32,798 nucleotides of DNA, from contig NZ_KB446648.1 in assembly GCF_000340375.1 (NCBI RefSeq), forward strand, positions 283,604 to 316,401, written 5' to 3'. Shown here one piece after another: positions 14,863 to 21,723 of the stretch. This DNA is from Eggerthia catenaformis OT 569 = DSM 20559 (GTDB lineage: Bacteria; Bacillota_I; Bacilli_A; Erysipelotrichales; Coprobacillaceae). Under the pieces are notes generated by a model. That model did not search any database. It was not told the DNA's origin and saw only the letters and a list, made by a program, of their open reading frames with translations. The position numbers were made by a program, and so were the translations under genes. Positions within the stretch are counted from its first letter, which is position 1. Every line of letters begins with the position of its first letter.

Positions 14863-15997
14863 ATAACTCTGCTTCGGTATTCTGTTCATACATCTGTTTG
14901 AGATTCTTTCTCCAGATAAAATCTTTGTAGATAAAATCACAGATAGCGGCTGTTGGGATCGCAAGTAAGATACCCCATACGCCAAACATACGGCTGCCAA
15001 CAATAATAAAGATTAAAATCATGATAGAAGAAACTCCTAAAGTATCTCCAAATAAGACCGGCTTAATCAGATAGCCATCAAATGTTTGTAAGATAATAGT
15101 AAAGATAATAAACCAGAAAGCCATTAATGGATTGACTAAAAGAAGAATAAATCCGCCAATAATAGCACCTACTATTGGTCCGAATGTAGGTGCCAGATTT
15201 GTAACACCTACAATAACTGATACTAAAGCAGTAAAAGGCATATGCATTATTGTCATAAAGAGAAAATTAATGCAGCCAATAATAAAGCCATCTAATAAAT
15301 CACATAAGATATAGCGAATAAAGATACGATTAACTCTTCTCCAGAATTCAGCAACAGCATTATATTTATTTGGCTTTAAGACAGCTTTTAAGAATGCTCT
15401 TAAACTTCTTTGAAGATTAGAAGCATAAATTAAAAAGTAAATAGCGAGAATAAAAGCTATCACAAGATTAAATAAACTGACTCCAATATTAACGGAAGTA
15501 CTGATAATATTATTAATATTTCTAGGAATCATACCGGCAATCTGTTTTAGGGCATCTCCTCCGGCATTTGTCAGATAAGAAATATCAATATTATATTCTT
15601 TAGCGATAGAGGCAAGATTAGCTAGCCATAATTGTAAAGAATGAGAGTAGCTGTCAAAGTTAGAAAACAATCCGACAATTGATTTTACAATAGGTGGAAT
15701 TAATGCAAAGCCTAATATTGTAAGAGCCAGTATAATTAAAATAAATGTTGTAAAGACTGAGAGACTTCTACTATGTTTTCCTTTAAATACTTTTTTTTCA
15801 AAAAAAGCAACTCCGGGATCTAAGATATAGGCAATAATCAAACCATAAATAACAGGAGAAATAAACCTGAAAATATGGGATAATCCCAGTAGAATCATAT
15901 CAAAATGATTGATTATAGAATAAAATGTAATTGCGATACATAAAGCAATACTATAGCTTACCCAGTTTTTATTGAGCCATTCTTTTTTAAATTTCAT
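14861..15997 (-). CDS. AI-2E-family transporter (copy 1)
   Basis: 378 residues from the ATG at 15997, which has AAGGAG 8 nt upstream; the open frame extends further but without a ribosome site. Seven to eight membrane helices in the AI-2E/PerM layout: two N-terminal hairpins, a periplasmic-type loop, then a conserved C-terminal half with FGPIVGAIIGGFI and the family signature VSSIMILIFIIVGSRMFG, then VWGILLAIP. Some relatives export autoinducer-2 and others exchange sodium and protons, so the substrate is unknown. A second member of the family lies at 18695-19912. Confidence 0.9.
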   Translation of the reverse strand: MKFKKEWLNKNWVSYSIALCIAITFYSIINHFDMILLGLSHIFRFISPVIYGLIIAYILDPGVAFFEKKVFKGKHSRSLSVFTTFILIILALTILGFALIPPIVKSIVGLFSNFDSYSHSLQLWLANLASIAKEYNIDISYLTNAGGDALKQIAGMIPRNINNIISTSVNIGVSLFNLVIAFILAIYFLIYASNLQRSLRAFLKAVLKPNKYNAVAEFWRRVNRIFIRYILCDLLDGFIIGCINFLFMTIMHMPFTALVSVIVGVTNLAPTFGPIVGAIIGGFILLLVNPLMAFWFIIFTIILQTFDGYLIKPVLFGDTLGVSSIMILIFIIVGSRMFGVWGILLAIPTAAICDFIYKDFIWRKNLKQMYEQNTEAEL

Positions 15998-16022
15998 AAA
16001 AGACTCCTTTCTAAGTATTGGT

Positions 16023-16031
16023 ATTATAACA
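16023..16031 (-). promoter_or_regulatory. Extended -10 promoter of AI-2E copy 1
   Basis: TGTTATAAT on the minus strand. The predicted start is about 19 nt before the start codon. Confidence 0.55.
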
Positions 16032-16058
16032 TTTACAATGAATAATATACAAGAAAAT

Positions 16059-16102
16059 AAGAGTAAACCTGCCACCTAATTATCAGCAGCAGGGTTACTC
16101 TT
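16059..16102 (-). terminator. Terminator of the lysine-riboswitch ABC operon
   Basis: On the minus strand a 14-bp stem (AAGAGTAACCCTGC / GCAGGTTTACTCTT, one G-T pair) is followed by ATTTTC. It begins within the stop codon of the ATPase gene. Confidence 0.8.
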
Positions 16103-16835
16103 ATTGATTAAAGCGTGAAAGGAATTGTTTTGTACGTTCTTTCTGAGGGTGATTAAAGATCTGATCAGGTGTTCCTTTTTCACAGACATAGCCTTTATCC
16201 ATAAAATAAATGATATCACTTACTTCAGAAGCAAACTGCATTTCATGAGTAACAATGGCCATTGTCAGTCCATGTTTAGCCAGTCCTTTAATAACATCCA
16301 GAACATCACCAACCATTTCCGGATCAAGAGCACTTGTGGGTTCATCAAATAACAAGACATCAGGATTCATACATAAGCTGCGAGCAATAGCAACTCTTTG
16401 TTTTTGACCGCCTGAAAGAGTGATTACAGAAGCATTAGAAAATTGCTCCATGCCTACTTTTCTAAGATTATCTAAAGCAATTTTTTTTGCTTCATCTTTA
16501 CTTTTCTTTAAAACTTTTATTTGAGCAATGACACAGTTATCGAGAACGCTTTTATTAACAAAAAGATTGAAAGACTGAAATACCATACCTACTTTACTGC
16601 GATATTCATTGACTTTCATTGAGCTTTTTAAGATATTAGTACCACGATAAAGAATTTCGCCATCACTGGGAATCTCTAAAAGATTAATACATCTTAATAA
16701 AGTAGATTTTCCGCTGCCTGATGACCCGATAATTGTAACAACCTGTCCTTTATCAATAGTAAGATTCACATCATGAAGGACATCTAGCTGACCAAATGAT
16801 TTTTTTAAATGATTAATTTCAATAACATGTTCCAT
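16101..16835 (-). CDS. Polar amino-acid ABC importer, ATPase (predicted lysine uptake)
   Basis: A 244-residue GlnQ/HisP-type ATPase. Walker [10 protein letters not shown] (37-45), Q-loop MVFQSFNLF, signature LSGGQKQR (140-147), Walker [14 protein letters not shown] with catalytic Glu165, and H-loop VTHEM are all intact. It is the last of three genes; its start is 9 nt after the permease stop. The substrate is not visible in the ATPase itself. Lysine is inferred from the riboswitch that heads the operon. Confidence 0.95.
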   Translation of the reverse strand: MEHVIEINHLKKSFGQLDVLHDVNLTIDKGQVVTIIGSSGSGKSTLLRCINLLEIPSDGEILYRGTNILKSSMKVNEYRSKVGMVFQSFNLFVNKSVLDNCVIAQIKVLKKSKDEAKKIALDNLRKVGMEQFSNASVITLSGGQKQRVAIARSLCMNPDVLLFDEPTSALDPEMVGDVLDVIKGLAKHGLTMAIVTHEMQFASEVSDIIYFMDKGYVCEKGTPDQIFNHPQKERTKQFLSRFNQ

Positions 16836-16844
16836 GATTCCCTC

Positions 16845-17573
16845 CTATGCACAATGATCCATAATTGTAGCAGTATCAGTATGATTTAATTTCTTTTCAA
16901 TCCTATTTAATATAAATGTAGCAGCAGATGTTAAAAGCAGATACATAATAGCTACTAACATATAAACTTCAGTAAATCTCATTGTACTTCCGGCAATACT
17001 TGTTGCCTGGAAATAAAGTTCACTGACTGCAATCGCATTCAGCATACAGCTGTCTTTAATATTAACGATTAACTGATTGCCAATAGATGGAAAAGTATTC
17101 TTAATAGCCTGTGGAAAGATGACAGATATCAGAGTCTGAAAATTTGTCATACCTAAAGATTTTGCTGCTTCTTTTTGACCATTATCAATAGATTGAATAC
17201 CGGATCTGATGATTTCAGCCATATAGGCAGCTGTATTAATGGAAATAATAATCATACCGGCTGTTAAAGATGTCCAGTGAAAAAATGGCTTTAATAGATA
17301 ATAAAGAAAGACTGCCTGTACCATCATTGGTGTTCCTCTAAAAACCCAGACATAGAGTGAAGTGATCAGATGTCCCAGTTTTTTAAAGAATTTGACAGCC
17401 GGTGAATCAAGAGGATCAATTTCTAATGAATGAATAGCTCCGATGATAAGACCTAATATTAAACCGGCAGTTGTGCCGACAATTGCAAAAGCTAATGTCA
17501 TATAGATGCCATATGTAAATAATGGCCATGATTCTATTAAAGTTTTAAAAGCAAATTTAAAATCAATACTCAT
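16845..17573 (-). CDS. Polar amino-acid ABC importer, permease
   Basis: A 242-residue permease of the HisM/GlnP kind with about five membrane helices. RGTPMMVQ (79-86) and the EAA loop GQKEAAKSLGMTNFQTLISV (132-151), which docks on the ATPase, are both conserved, as is NTAAYMAEIIRSGI. There is no fused binding domain. It lies 10 nt after the binding-protein gene. Only one permease gene is present, so it probably acts as a homodimer. Confidence 0.95.
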   Translation of the reverse strand: MSIDFKFAFKTLIESWPLFTYGIYMTLAFAIVGTTAGLILGLIIGAIHSLEIDPLDSPAVKFFKKLGHLITSLYVWVFRGTPMMVQAVFLYYLLKPFFHWTSLTAGMIIISINTAAYMAEIIRSGIQSIDNGQKEAAKSLGMTNFQTLISVIFPQAIKNTFPSIGNQLIVNIKDSCMLNAIAVSELYFQATSIAGSTMRFTEVYMLVAIMYLLLTSAATFILNRIEKKLNHTDTATIMDHCA

Positions 17574-17583
17574 AATTTATCCT

Positions 17584-18399
17584 CTAGTTTGTTGAAGGTG
17601 CACGATTAACAGCATCTTCCATAATCTTTAAACGTTCTTTTTGAGAAATACTATCTAAAGCTTTTTGAATTTGTTTAAAATTATCAGATCCTCTTGTTCC
17701 TTCTTTTAAGCCGATAGATACTGATGTATCAATATCAAATCCTTTATTTTTATCAAAATGGACAATAGCCAGATTCTTATTAGCTTTAACAATCCCATTC
17801 GCAACAGGAAGCTCAGCAGGAACCGCATCAGCATCTTTATTCTGTAAAGCTAATACAAGTTCAGGATAAGTAGCTTTTGGAGTCTGATGCTTAACACCTT
17901 TAATCTGATCAATAACAGTATCATAATTGGTATTCTTCTGTCCCATGACTTTTTGACCTGTGAATTGCTGAATACTCTTATAAGAAGCTTGTGGACTATC
18001 TTTACGTACAATCATAACCATTTCAGACTGATAATAAGGAGTGGTAAAGTCTACACCTTTTTCTCTTTCTTTATTAGCTGTCATACCGGCAATAATAGCA
18101 TCAATTTCTCCGCTATTTAAGGCACTGGATAAACCATCCCAGCTAATTTTCTTGATAACAAGTTTTTTACCTAAAGCTTTAGCGATTTTCTGACTCATTA
18201 CAACATCATAGCCGTCAGCATACCCTGCTCCGCCTTCTAAAGGAACAGATGTATCTGTCTTTTTAGAAGTCTGCCAGTTAAAAGGCTGATAAGCTGCTTC
18301 CATACCAACCGTAAATGTTTCTTCTTTCTTATTAGCCAAACCACATCCTGCTAAGCTTAATGCCAGTAATACTGCTAAAGCCAATCTCATAAATTTCAT
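17584..18399 (-). CDS. Polar amino-acid ABC importer, substrate-binding lipoprotein
   Basis: 271 residues from the ATG at 18399, chosen because AGGAGG sits 8 nt upstream; the frame stays open further upstream only across the riboswitch. The signal peptide ends in lipobox LAGC (Cys19). The mature part follows the family 3 solute-binding (SBP_bac_3) pattern: FTVGMEAAYQPFNW, GYDVVMSQKIAKALGK, WDGLSSALNSGEIDAIIAGM, the DFTTPYY block and GQKVMGQKNTNYD. Asp and Glu residues near the ligand loop would suit a cationic amino acid. The upstream lysine riboswitch makes lysine the best substrate guess. Confidence 0.94.
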   Translation of the reverse strand: MKFMRLALAVLLALSLAGCGLANKKEETFTVGMEAAYQPFNWQTSKKTDTSVPLEGGAGYADGYDVVMSQKIAKALGKKLVIKKISWDGLSSALNSGEIDAIIAGMTANKEREKGVDFTTPYYQSEMVMIVRKDSPQASYKSIQQFTGQKVMGQKNTNYDTVIDQIKGVKHQTPKATYPELVLALQNKDADAVPAELPVANGIVKANKNLAIVHFDKNKGFDIDTSVSIGLKEGTRGSDNFKQIQKALDSISQKERLKIMEDAVNRAPSTN

Positions 18400-18418
18400 A
18401 ATTTTTCCTCCTTTAAAC

Positions 18419-18607
18419 AAAAAATAACTATGCGTTAACATAGTCAATGTTCCATGATAACGCCTCTTCTTACGAAGGAGTGAATAGGGTATTTCCCTAG
18501 ACCCCAAGAAAATAATCACCATTATTTTCTTTCGGCGATGGTTACCTTTCTCTCAGTTCATAGAATGTCTTCTCCCTAAGATACTCTGATGCATCGCTGC
18601 CTTTATC
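18419..18607 (-). ncRNA. Lysine riboswitch (L-box) with transcription terminator
   Basis: Read on the minus strand, the leader contains the L-box core in order: AGGCAGCGATG, CAGAGTA, GAGAAAGG, ATCGCCGAA, a hairpin, TTGGGGTCTAGGGAAATACC and CTATTCACTC. The lysine aptamer of Thermotoga maritima has the same series (GAGTA, CTGAAAGG, GCGCCGAAG, a GGG-AAUACCC hairpin). P1 can form from GATAA (18607-18603) and TTATC (18460-18456). Downstream, ACTATG (18444-18439) and CATAGT (18432-18427) make a terminator followed by T-rich sequence. GCGTTA can instead pair with TAACGC as an antiterminator and competes with P1. This predicts shut-off by lysine. Confidence 0.87.
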
Positions 18608-18628
18608 TTTTATTTGTTTATAGCCATG

Positions 18629-18656
18629 ATTATATACTTATCACTATTGTTGTCAA
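18629..18656 (-). promoter_or_regulatory. Consensus promoter driving the lysine riboswitch operon
   Basis: TTGACA (18656-18651), a 16-bp spacer and TATAAT (18634-18629) on the minus strand, both perfect. The start near 18622 gives a leader of about 223 nt, enough to hold the aptamer. Confidence 0.85.
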
Positions 18657-18660
18657 TAGA

Positions 18661-18693
18661 AAAAATAAAAAAGCATATGCTTAAAACATATGC
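18661..18693 (-). terminator. Terminator of AI-2E copy 2
   Basis: On the minus strand the stem GCATATG / CATATGC, then TTTTTTATTTTT. It lies 1 nt after the stop codon. Confidence 0.8.
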
Positions 18694-18694
18694 A

Positions 18695-19912
18695 CTAGAA
18701 TAAATGCTCAACTGTCTGACCATCATCATCTACTTCAAGAATTTCTGTTTCAGTGACTTCAATATGCTGTCGATAAAGAGAAATATTGATAATACGATCT
18801 AAAAAAGCATAGATAAAAGCTGTTAAAGGGACGGCAATCAAAACTCCAAAGAAACCGAATAATCGTCCAAATACAGTAATTCCCAGTAATACAAATAAGC
18901 CACTGATACCGACTGATTTACCAACTACTCTTGGATAGACAATATTTCCTTCAAACTGCTGAAGTGAAACAAAGACAATCACAAATAAGAGAAGCTTATC
19001 ATAAGCAGCGGCAGAAACTAGAATAGAGCCAATCACTAAGGTAAAAAAGCTTCCAAACATTGGTATAAAGCTAAATATAAAAGCAATTAAGCCAATGATT
19101 TCCGGGAAAGGAATACTTAGTATTCTCATAGCAATATAGACAATAGTCATAAATATTGTTGCTTCCAACAACTGTCCGCTGACAAACTTAGTAAAATAAT
19201 GATGTGCTTCAGCAGCTATCTGAAATATATGTATCGCTCTGTCTTTTTTGAAGATATACAATACTATTTTTCTTAACTGCATAGTATGCTTTTCTTTGCT
19301 TGATAATAGATATAGAGACATAAAGAATGCTGTTACACTGGTAACAATTGTATCACTGATTGAACTGATCACACCGGATAAGCTTTTAGATGTCGTTGAT
19401 GTCAGATTAAGAATATTAACAAGAAATTCATTGATATTAATAGAATTAAAGAAGTTTTGCACATCACTGTAAGTAACCTTAAAGTTTAAATTAAACCGGG
19501 TAGATATCTTATTCATAAAGCCGGCCAAACGAGAAATATAATTAGTCATATTATTAATGATCAGACCAATGCTTTCCGCAATTCTAGGAGTAATAAAAGA
19601 TGTAAAGACGATAATAATCGCAATAAAAATAATAATTGTTCCGGCTATCGCAAAGCCGCGAGAATTCTTTTTAAGAAACTTTAATTCTTTTCTATCTGAA
19701 TTTTTTAATATCAGCTCTTCTATCTTTTTCATTGGTATATTCATAATAAAACCAATTATAATTGCAATATAGAAGGGTGTACCTAGAGAAAGAATATATC
19801 CTATTACATTTAAAACGGACTGAAGATTGTAAACAACAAAAGATAATAGAACCGCAAATAGGATGTAAACAAATATCTTATCTTTAGGTAAATACTGTTT
19901 ATGTTTGTCCAT
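18695..19912 (-). CDS. AI-2E-family transporter (copy 2)
   Basis: 405 residues from the ATG at 19912, with GAGGTGA 5 nt upstream; the frame is open 18 codons further without a ribosome site. Seven to eight membrane helices and the conserved C-terminal AI-2E/PerM block (VVGKSVGISGLFVLLGITVF, then GRLFGFFGVLIAVPLTAF) identify the family. It ends in an acidic tail (EVTETEILEVDDDGQ) that copy 1 lacks. Sequence details differ widely from copy 1, so they are old paralogues and not a recent duplication. Confidence 0.9.
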   Translation of the reverse strand: MDKHKQYLPKDKIFVYILFAVLLSFVVYNLQSVLNVIGYILSLGTPFYIAIIIGFIMNIPMKKIEELILKNSDRKELKFLKKNSRGFAIAGTIIIFIAIIIVFTSFITPRIAESIGLIINNMTNYISRLAGFMNKISTRFNLNFKVTYSDVQNFFNSININEFLVNILNLTSTTSKSLSGVISSISDTIVTSVTAFFMSLYLLSSKEKHTMQLRKIVLYIFKKDRAIHIFQIAAEAHHYFTKFVSGQLLEATIFMTIVYIAMRILSIPFPEIIGLIAFIFSFIPMFGSFFTLVIGSILVSAAAYDKLLLFVIVFVSLQQFEGNIVYPRVVGKSVGISGLFVLLGITVFGRLFGFFGVLIAVPLTAFIYAFLDRIINISLYRQHIEVTETEILEVDDDGQTVEHLF

Positions 19913-19930
19913 CAGAGTCACCTCTTTATT

Positions 19931-19939
19931 ATCATAACA
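19931..19939 (-). promoter_or_regulatory. Extended -10 promoter of AI-2E copy 2
   Basis: TGTTATGAT on the minus strand. The predicted start near 19924 falls at the first base of the ribosome site, about 12 nt before ATG. Confidence 0.5.
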
Positions 19940-19988
19940 TAAAGTGAGCAATAATAAAATAATCAAGGTTTATTGAAATAAAATTGTA

Positions 19989-19997
19989 TGCTATAAT
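19989..19997 (+). promoter_or_regulatory. Extended -10 promoter of the anchored-protein gene
   Basis: TGCTATAAT, predicted start near 20004, 10-16 nt before the start codon. Divergent from AI-2E copy 2. Confidence 0.55.
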
Positions 19998-20013
19998 AAG
20001 AAAAAGGAAGGTT

Positions 20014-20601
20014 ATGAATATGAAACTGACACGAAAAGCATCTGTATTATTATTTTGCAGTGTAATAGTTTTAGTTGTTTTAATCAGTTATCTGCTGATT
20101 CCTAAAGTCACTCCTGAAAAGAAAACTGCTGAATATCAGTATGAGATGCTTTTAGAGAATATGGATATAAAAGCATCAGGGGAAATCATTACCGGCAGTA
20201 ATGCGTCAGCTAAATATATTGCTTATAAGATCACTGTCAGTCAGGGTGAATTAATGGGAGGATATAAGCTTTCTAAAACTCAGACATTTGTAAAGACAGT
20301 TCAGCTGACAGCTCCTAAGAATAATGAAATGATTGATAATAAGCAGGCTACGCATATGGCCTATTCTTTTTTGCTGACAGGTGATATTATTCAGGTTACA
20401 AATAAGGATACTAAAGAAAAGGAAATCATAATAGAGAATGGTTCTGTCAGCTTTGCTCGTATTCCTTTTATTCTTTCTGATAAACAGGATCAAGCTTTTA
20501 TTAAGGGAGCAAAGTCTTCTAAGACAAAAAAAGTCAGTTATGCACGTTTAAAACTGGCAATCAAGGATCCATTATTGCGTAAAACAATGATTGATATCTA
20601 A
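20014..20601 (+). CDS. Membrane-anchored extracellular protein of unknown function
   Basis: 195 residues from the ATG at 20014 (an in-frame ATG at 20020 is also possible; AAGGAAGG lies just upstream of both). Basic residues KLTRKA and one hydrophobic helix (about 9-28) tether it in the membrane with no Cys or cleavage site, leaving an outer domain of about 165 residues. I recognise no family in the domain. It has alternating strand-like segments (YIAYKITVSQGELMGGYKLS, THMAYSFLLTGDIIQV). The last codons form the 5' arm of a terminator. Confidence 0.7.
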   Translation: MNMKLTRKASVLLFCSVIVLVVLISYLLIPKVTPEKKTAEYQYEMLLENMDIKASGEIITGSNASAKYIAYKITVSQGELMGGYKLSKTQTFVKTVQLTAPKNNEMIDNKQATHMAYSFLLTGDIIQVTNKDTKEKEIIIENGSVSFARIPFILSDKQDQAFIKGAKSSKTKKVSYARLKLAIKDPLLRKTMIDI

Positions 20602-20613
20602 TCATTGTTTTTT
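20582..20613 (+). terminator. Terminator/attenuator between two closely spaced genes
   Basis: The 11-bp stem AAACAATGATT / AATCATTGTTT has a 7-nt loop that contains the stop codon's first bases, followed by T6. It ends directly at the ribosome site AAGGAGG of the next gene. Confidence 0.8.
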
Positions 20614-20624
20614 AAGGAGGAAAT

Positions 20625-21635
20625 ATGACAGAAATAAAAAAAATAAATACAATTATTATCAATAAGATATTAATACATATGCTTGATTTTGAGCATGATA
20701 CTATTCATTTAAGTGATGAGTTTGTTAAGTTGAATGATACAACATGGCAATATTATCATAAGAAAACAGAAAAAGCATTGTATAATACTCAGCTTAAGGA
20801 AGTTATTGTACCAAGTCTTCATGAATTATTATTAAGAGGTGCTAAAATGATGGAAAGCGAAGAAGAATTCAAGAGAGGAGCAAAGGCTATCTCGGAAAGA
20901 TTCTTTGGACTGGGAAGACATATTGAAGCGATGAGCAATGCTAATATGTTTTATGTTGATTGTTATCAGGATGGCGTTCACATGCTGGCTTGTTTAAAAG
21001 TTAATTATAAGTATGTTCCTGTTACGATTGTTGAAGATCATAATGTACGTATTTCTAAAAAACAGGTTTTACCTCCAACAGGAAATAATATTGATGAAGC
21101 TGTTCTTATTGATTTAGATCATCAGAAAATCTTTATTTTAGAAAAAAAATATCTGATTGACGGTAAGATGAGTTTTTATTTAAATGAGCAATGGATTAAG
21201 GGTGAAGAGAAATTGACTGATCGACAGAAATTTAATACGATGAAGAAAGTTGTTCAAAGAGTAGATGATGCTTACCATCCTAATAATCAGATAGAGTCAA
21301 TGCCTGTATTAAAACAAGAATTAGCTGATAGACTGATGAATCACGATCCTATTAAACCCATAGAAATTGTTAAAAAAGTCATGTCTGCAAATGAAGAGGC
21401 CAGTGAAGAATCTGAGCTGATGCTTAAAGATATGGGTATCGGTGAAGAAGATGTTATTAAGAGTATTCAGATTAATAAAATGTTTGATAAATGTAAAATA
21501 GTAACTGATAATGAGATTGAAATTACTATGCCTATAGAAGATTATATCAATGAAATGAATATTGAAAAAGTTCATAATTCTAATGGAACAATAAATATTA
21601 TTTTAAAGAATATTAATGAAATTATTATAAAATAA
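20625..21635 (+). CDS. Nucleoid-associated protein (YejK/NdpA family)
   Basis: A 336-residue protein matching PF04245, the 37-kDa nucleoid-associated family. The characteristic start is ILIHMLDFEHDTIHLSDEFV. It is followed by LKEVIVPSLHELLLRGAKMM, a helical FKRGAKAISERFFGLGRHIEAM, FYVDCYQDGVHMLACLKVNY and VLPPTGNNIDEAVLIDL. In E. coli YejK binds nucleoid DNA and interacts with topoisomerases; in Firmicutes the role is little studied. Ribosome site AAGGAGG lies 4 nt before ATG. A terminator precedes it with no room for a separate promoter, so it depends on read-through or on a promoter inside the gene before. The identification is by recalled sequence pattern. Confidence 0.75.
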   Translation: MTEIKKINTIIINKILIHMLDFEHDTIHLSDEFVKLNDTTWQYYHKKTEKALYNTQLKEVIVPSLHELLLRGAKMMESEEEFKRGAKAISERFFGLGRHIEAMSNANMFYVDCYQDGVHMLACLKVNYKYVPVTIVEDHNVRISKKQVLPPTGNNIDEAVLIDLDHQKIFILEKKYLIDGKMSFYLNEQWIKGEEKLTDRQKFNTMKKVVQRVDDAYHPNNQIESMPVLKQELADRLMNHDPIKPIEIVKKVMSANEEASEESELMLKDMGIGEEDVIKSIQINKMFDKCKIVTDNEIEITMPIEDYINEMNIEKVHNSNGTINIILKNINEIIIK

Positions 21636-21656
21636 TAAAACTTTTCTGTGAAAGCG

Positions 21657-21685
21657 GTTGAAATAGTGCAATTTCAACGTTTTTA
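21657..21685 (+). terminator. Terminator after the nucleoid-associated protein gene
   Basis: The 8-bp stem GTTGAAAT / ATTTCAAC with loop AGTGCA, then GTTTTTA. Confidence 0.75.
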
Positions 21686-21688
21686 TTG

Positions 21689-21694
21689 TATAAT
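21689..21694 (+). promoter_or_regulatory. -10 box of the glycogen gene cluster
   Basis: A perfect TATAAT, preceded by TTG but with no acceptable -35 at 16-18 bp. The predicted start near 21701 leaves a 23-nt leader with ribosome site AAAGGAG. Confidence 0.5.
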
Positions 21695-21723
21695 AGAAAA
21701 TAGGTGAAAGGAGTAACATACTT

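Noticed and set aside
18400-18522. Upstream in-frame extension of the binding-protein gene (MVIIFLGSRE...)
   Set aside because: It lies inside the lysine riboswitch and its terminator and has no ribosome site. The ATG at 18399 has AGGAGG and starts a proper lipoprotein signal.
18419-18607. T-box or SAM riboswitch as the class of the leader RNA
   Set aside because: No T-box sequence (AGGGTGGNACCGCG) or SAM core is present. The GAGTA, GAAAGG, CGCCGAA and GGGAAATACCC series fits the lysine class.
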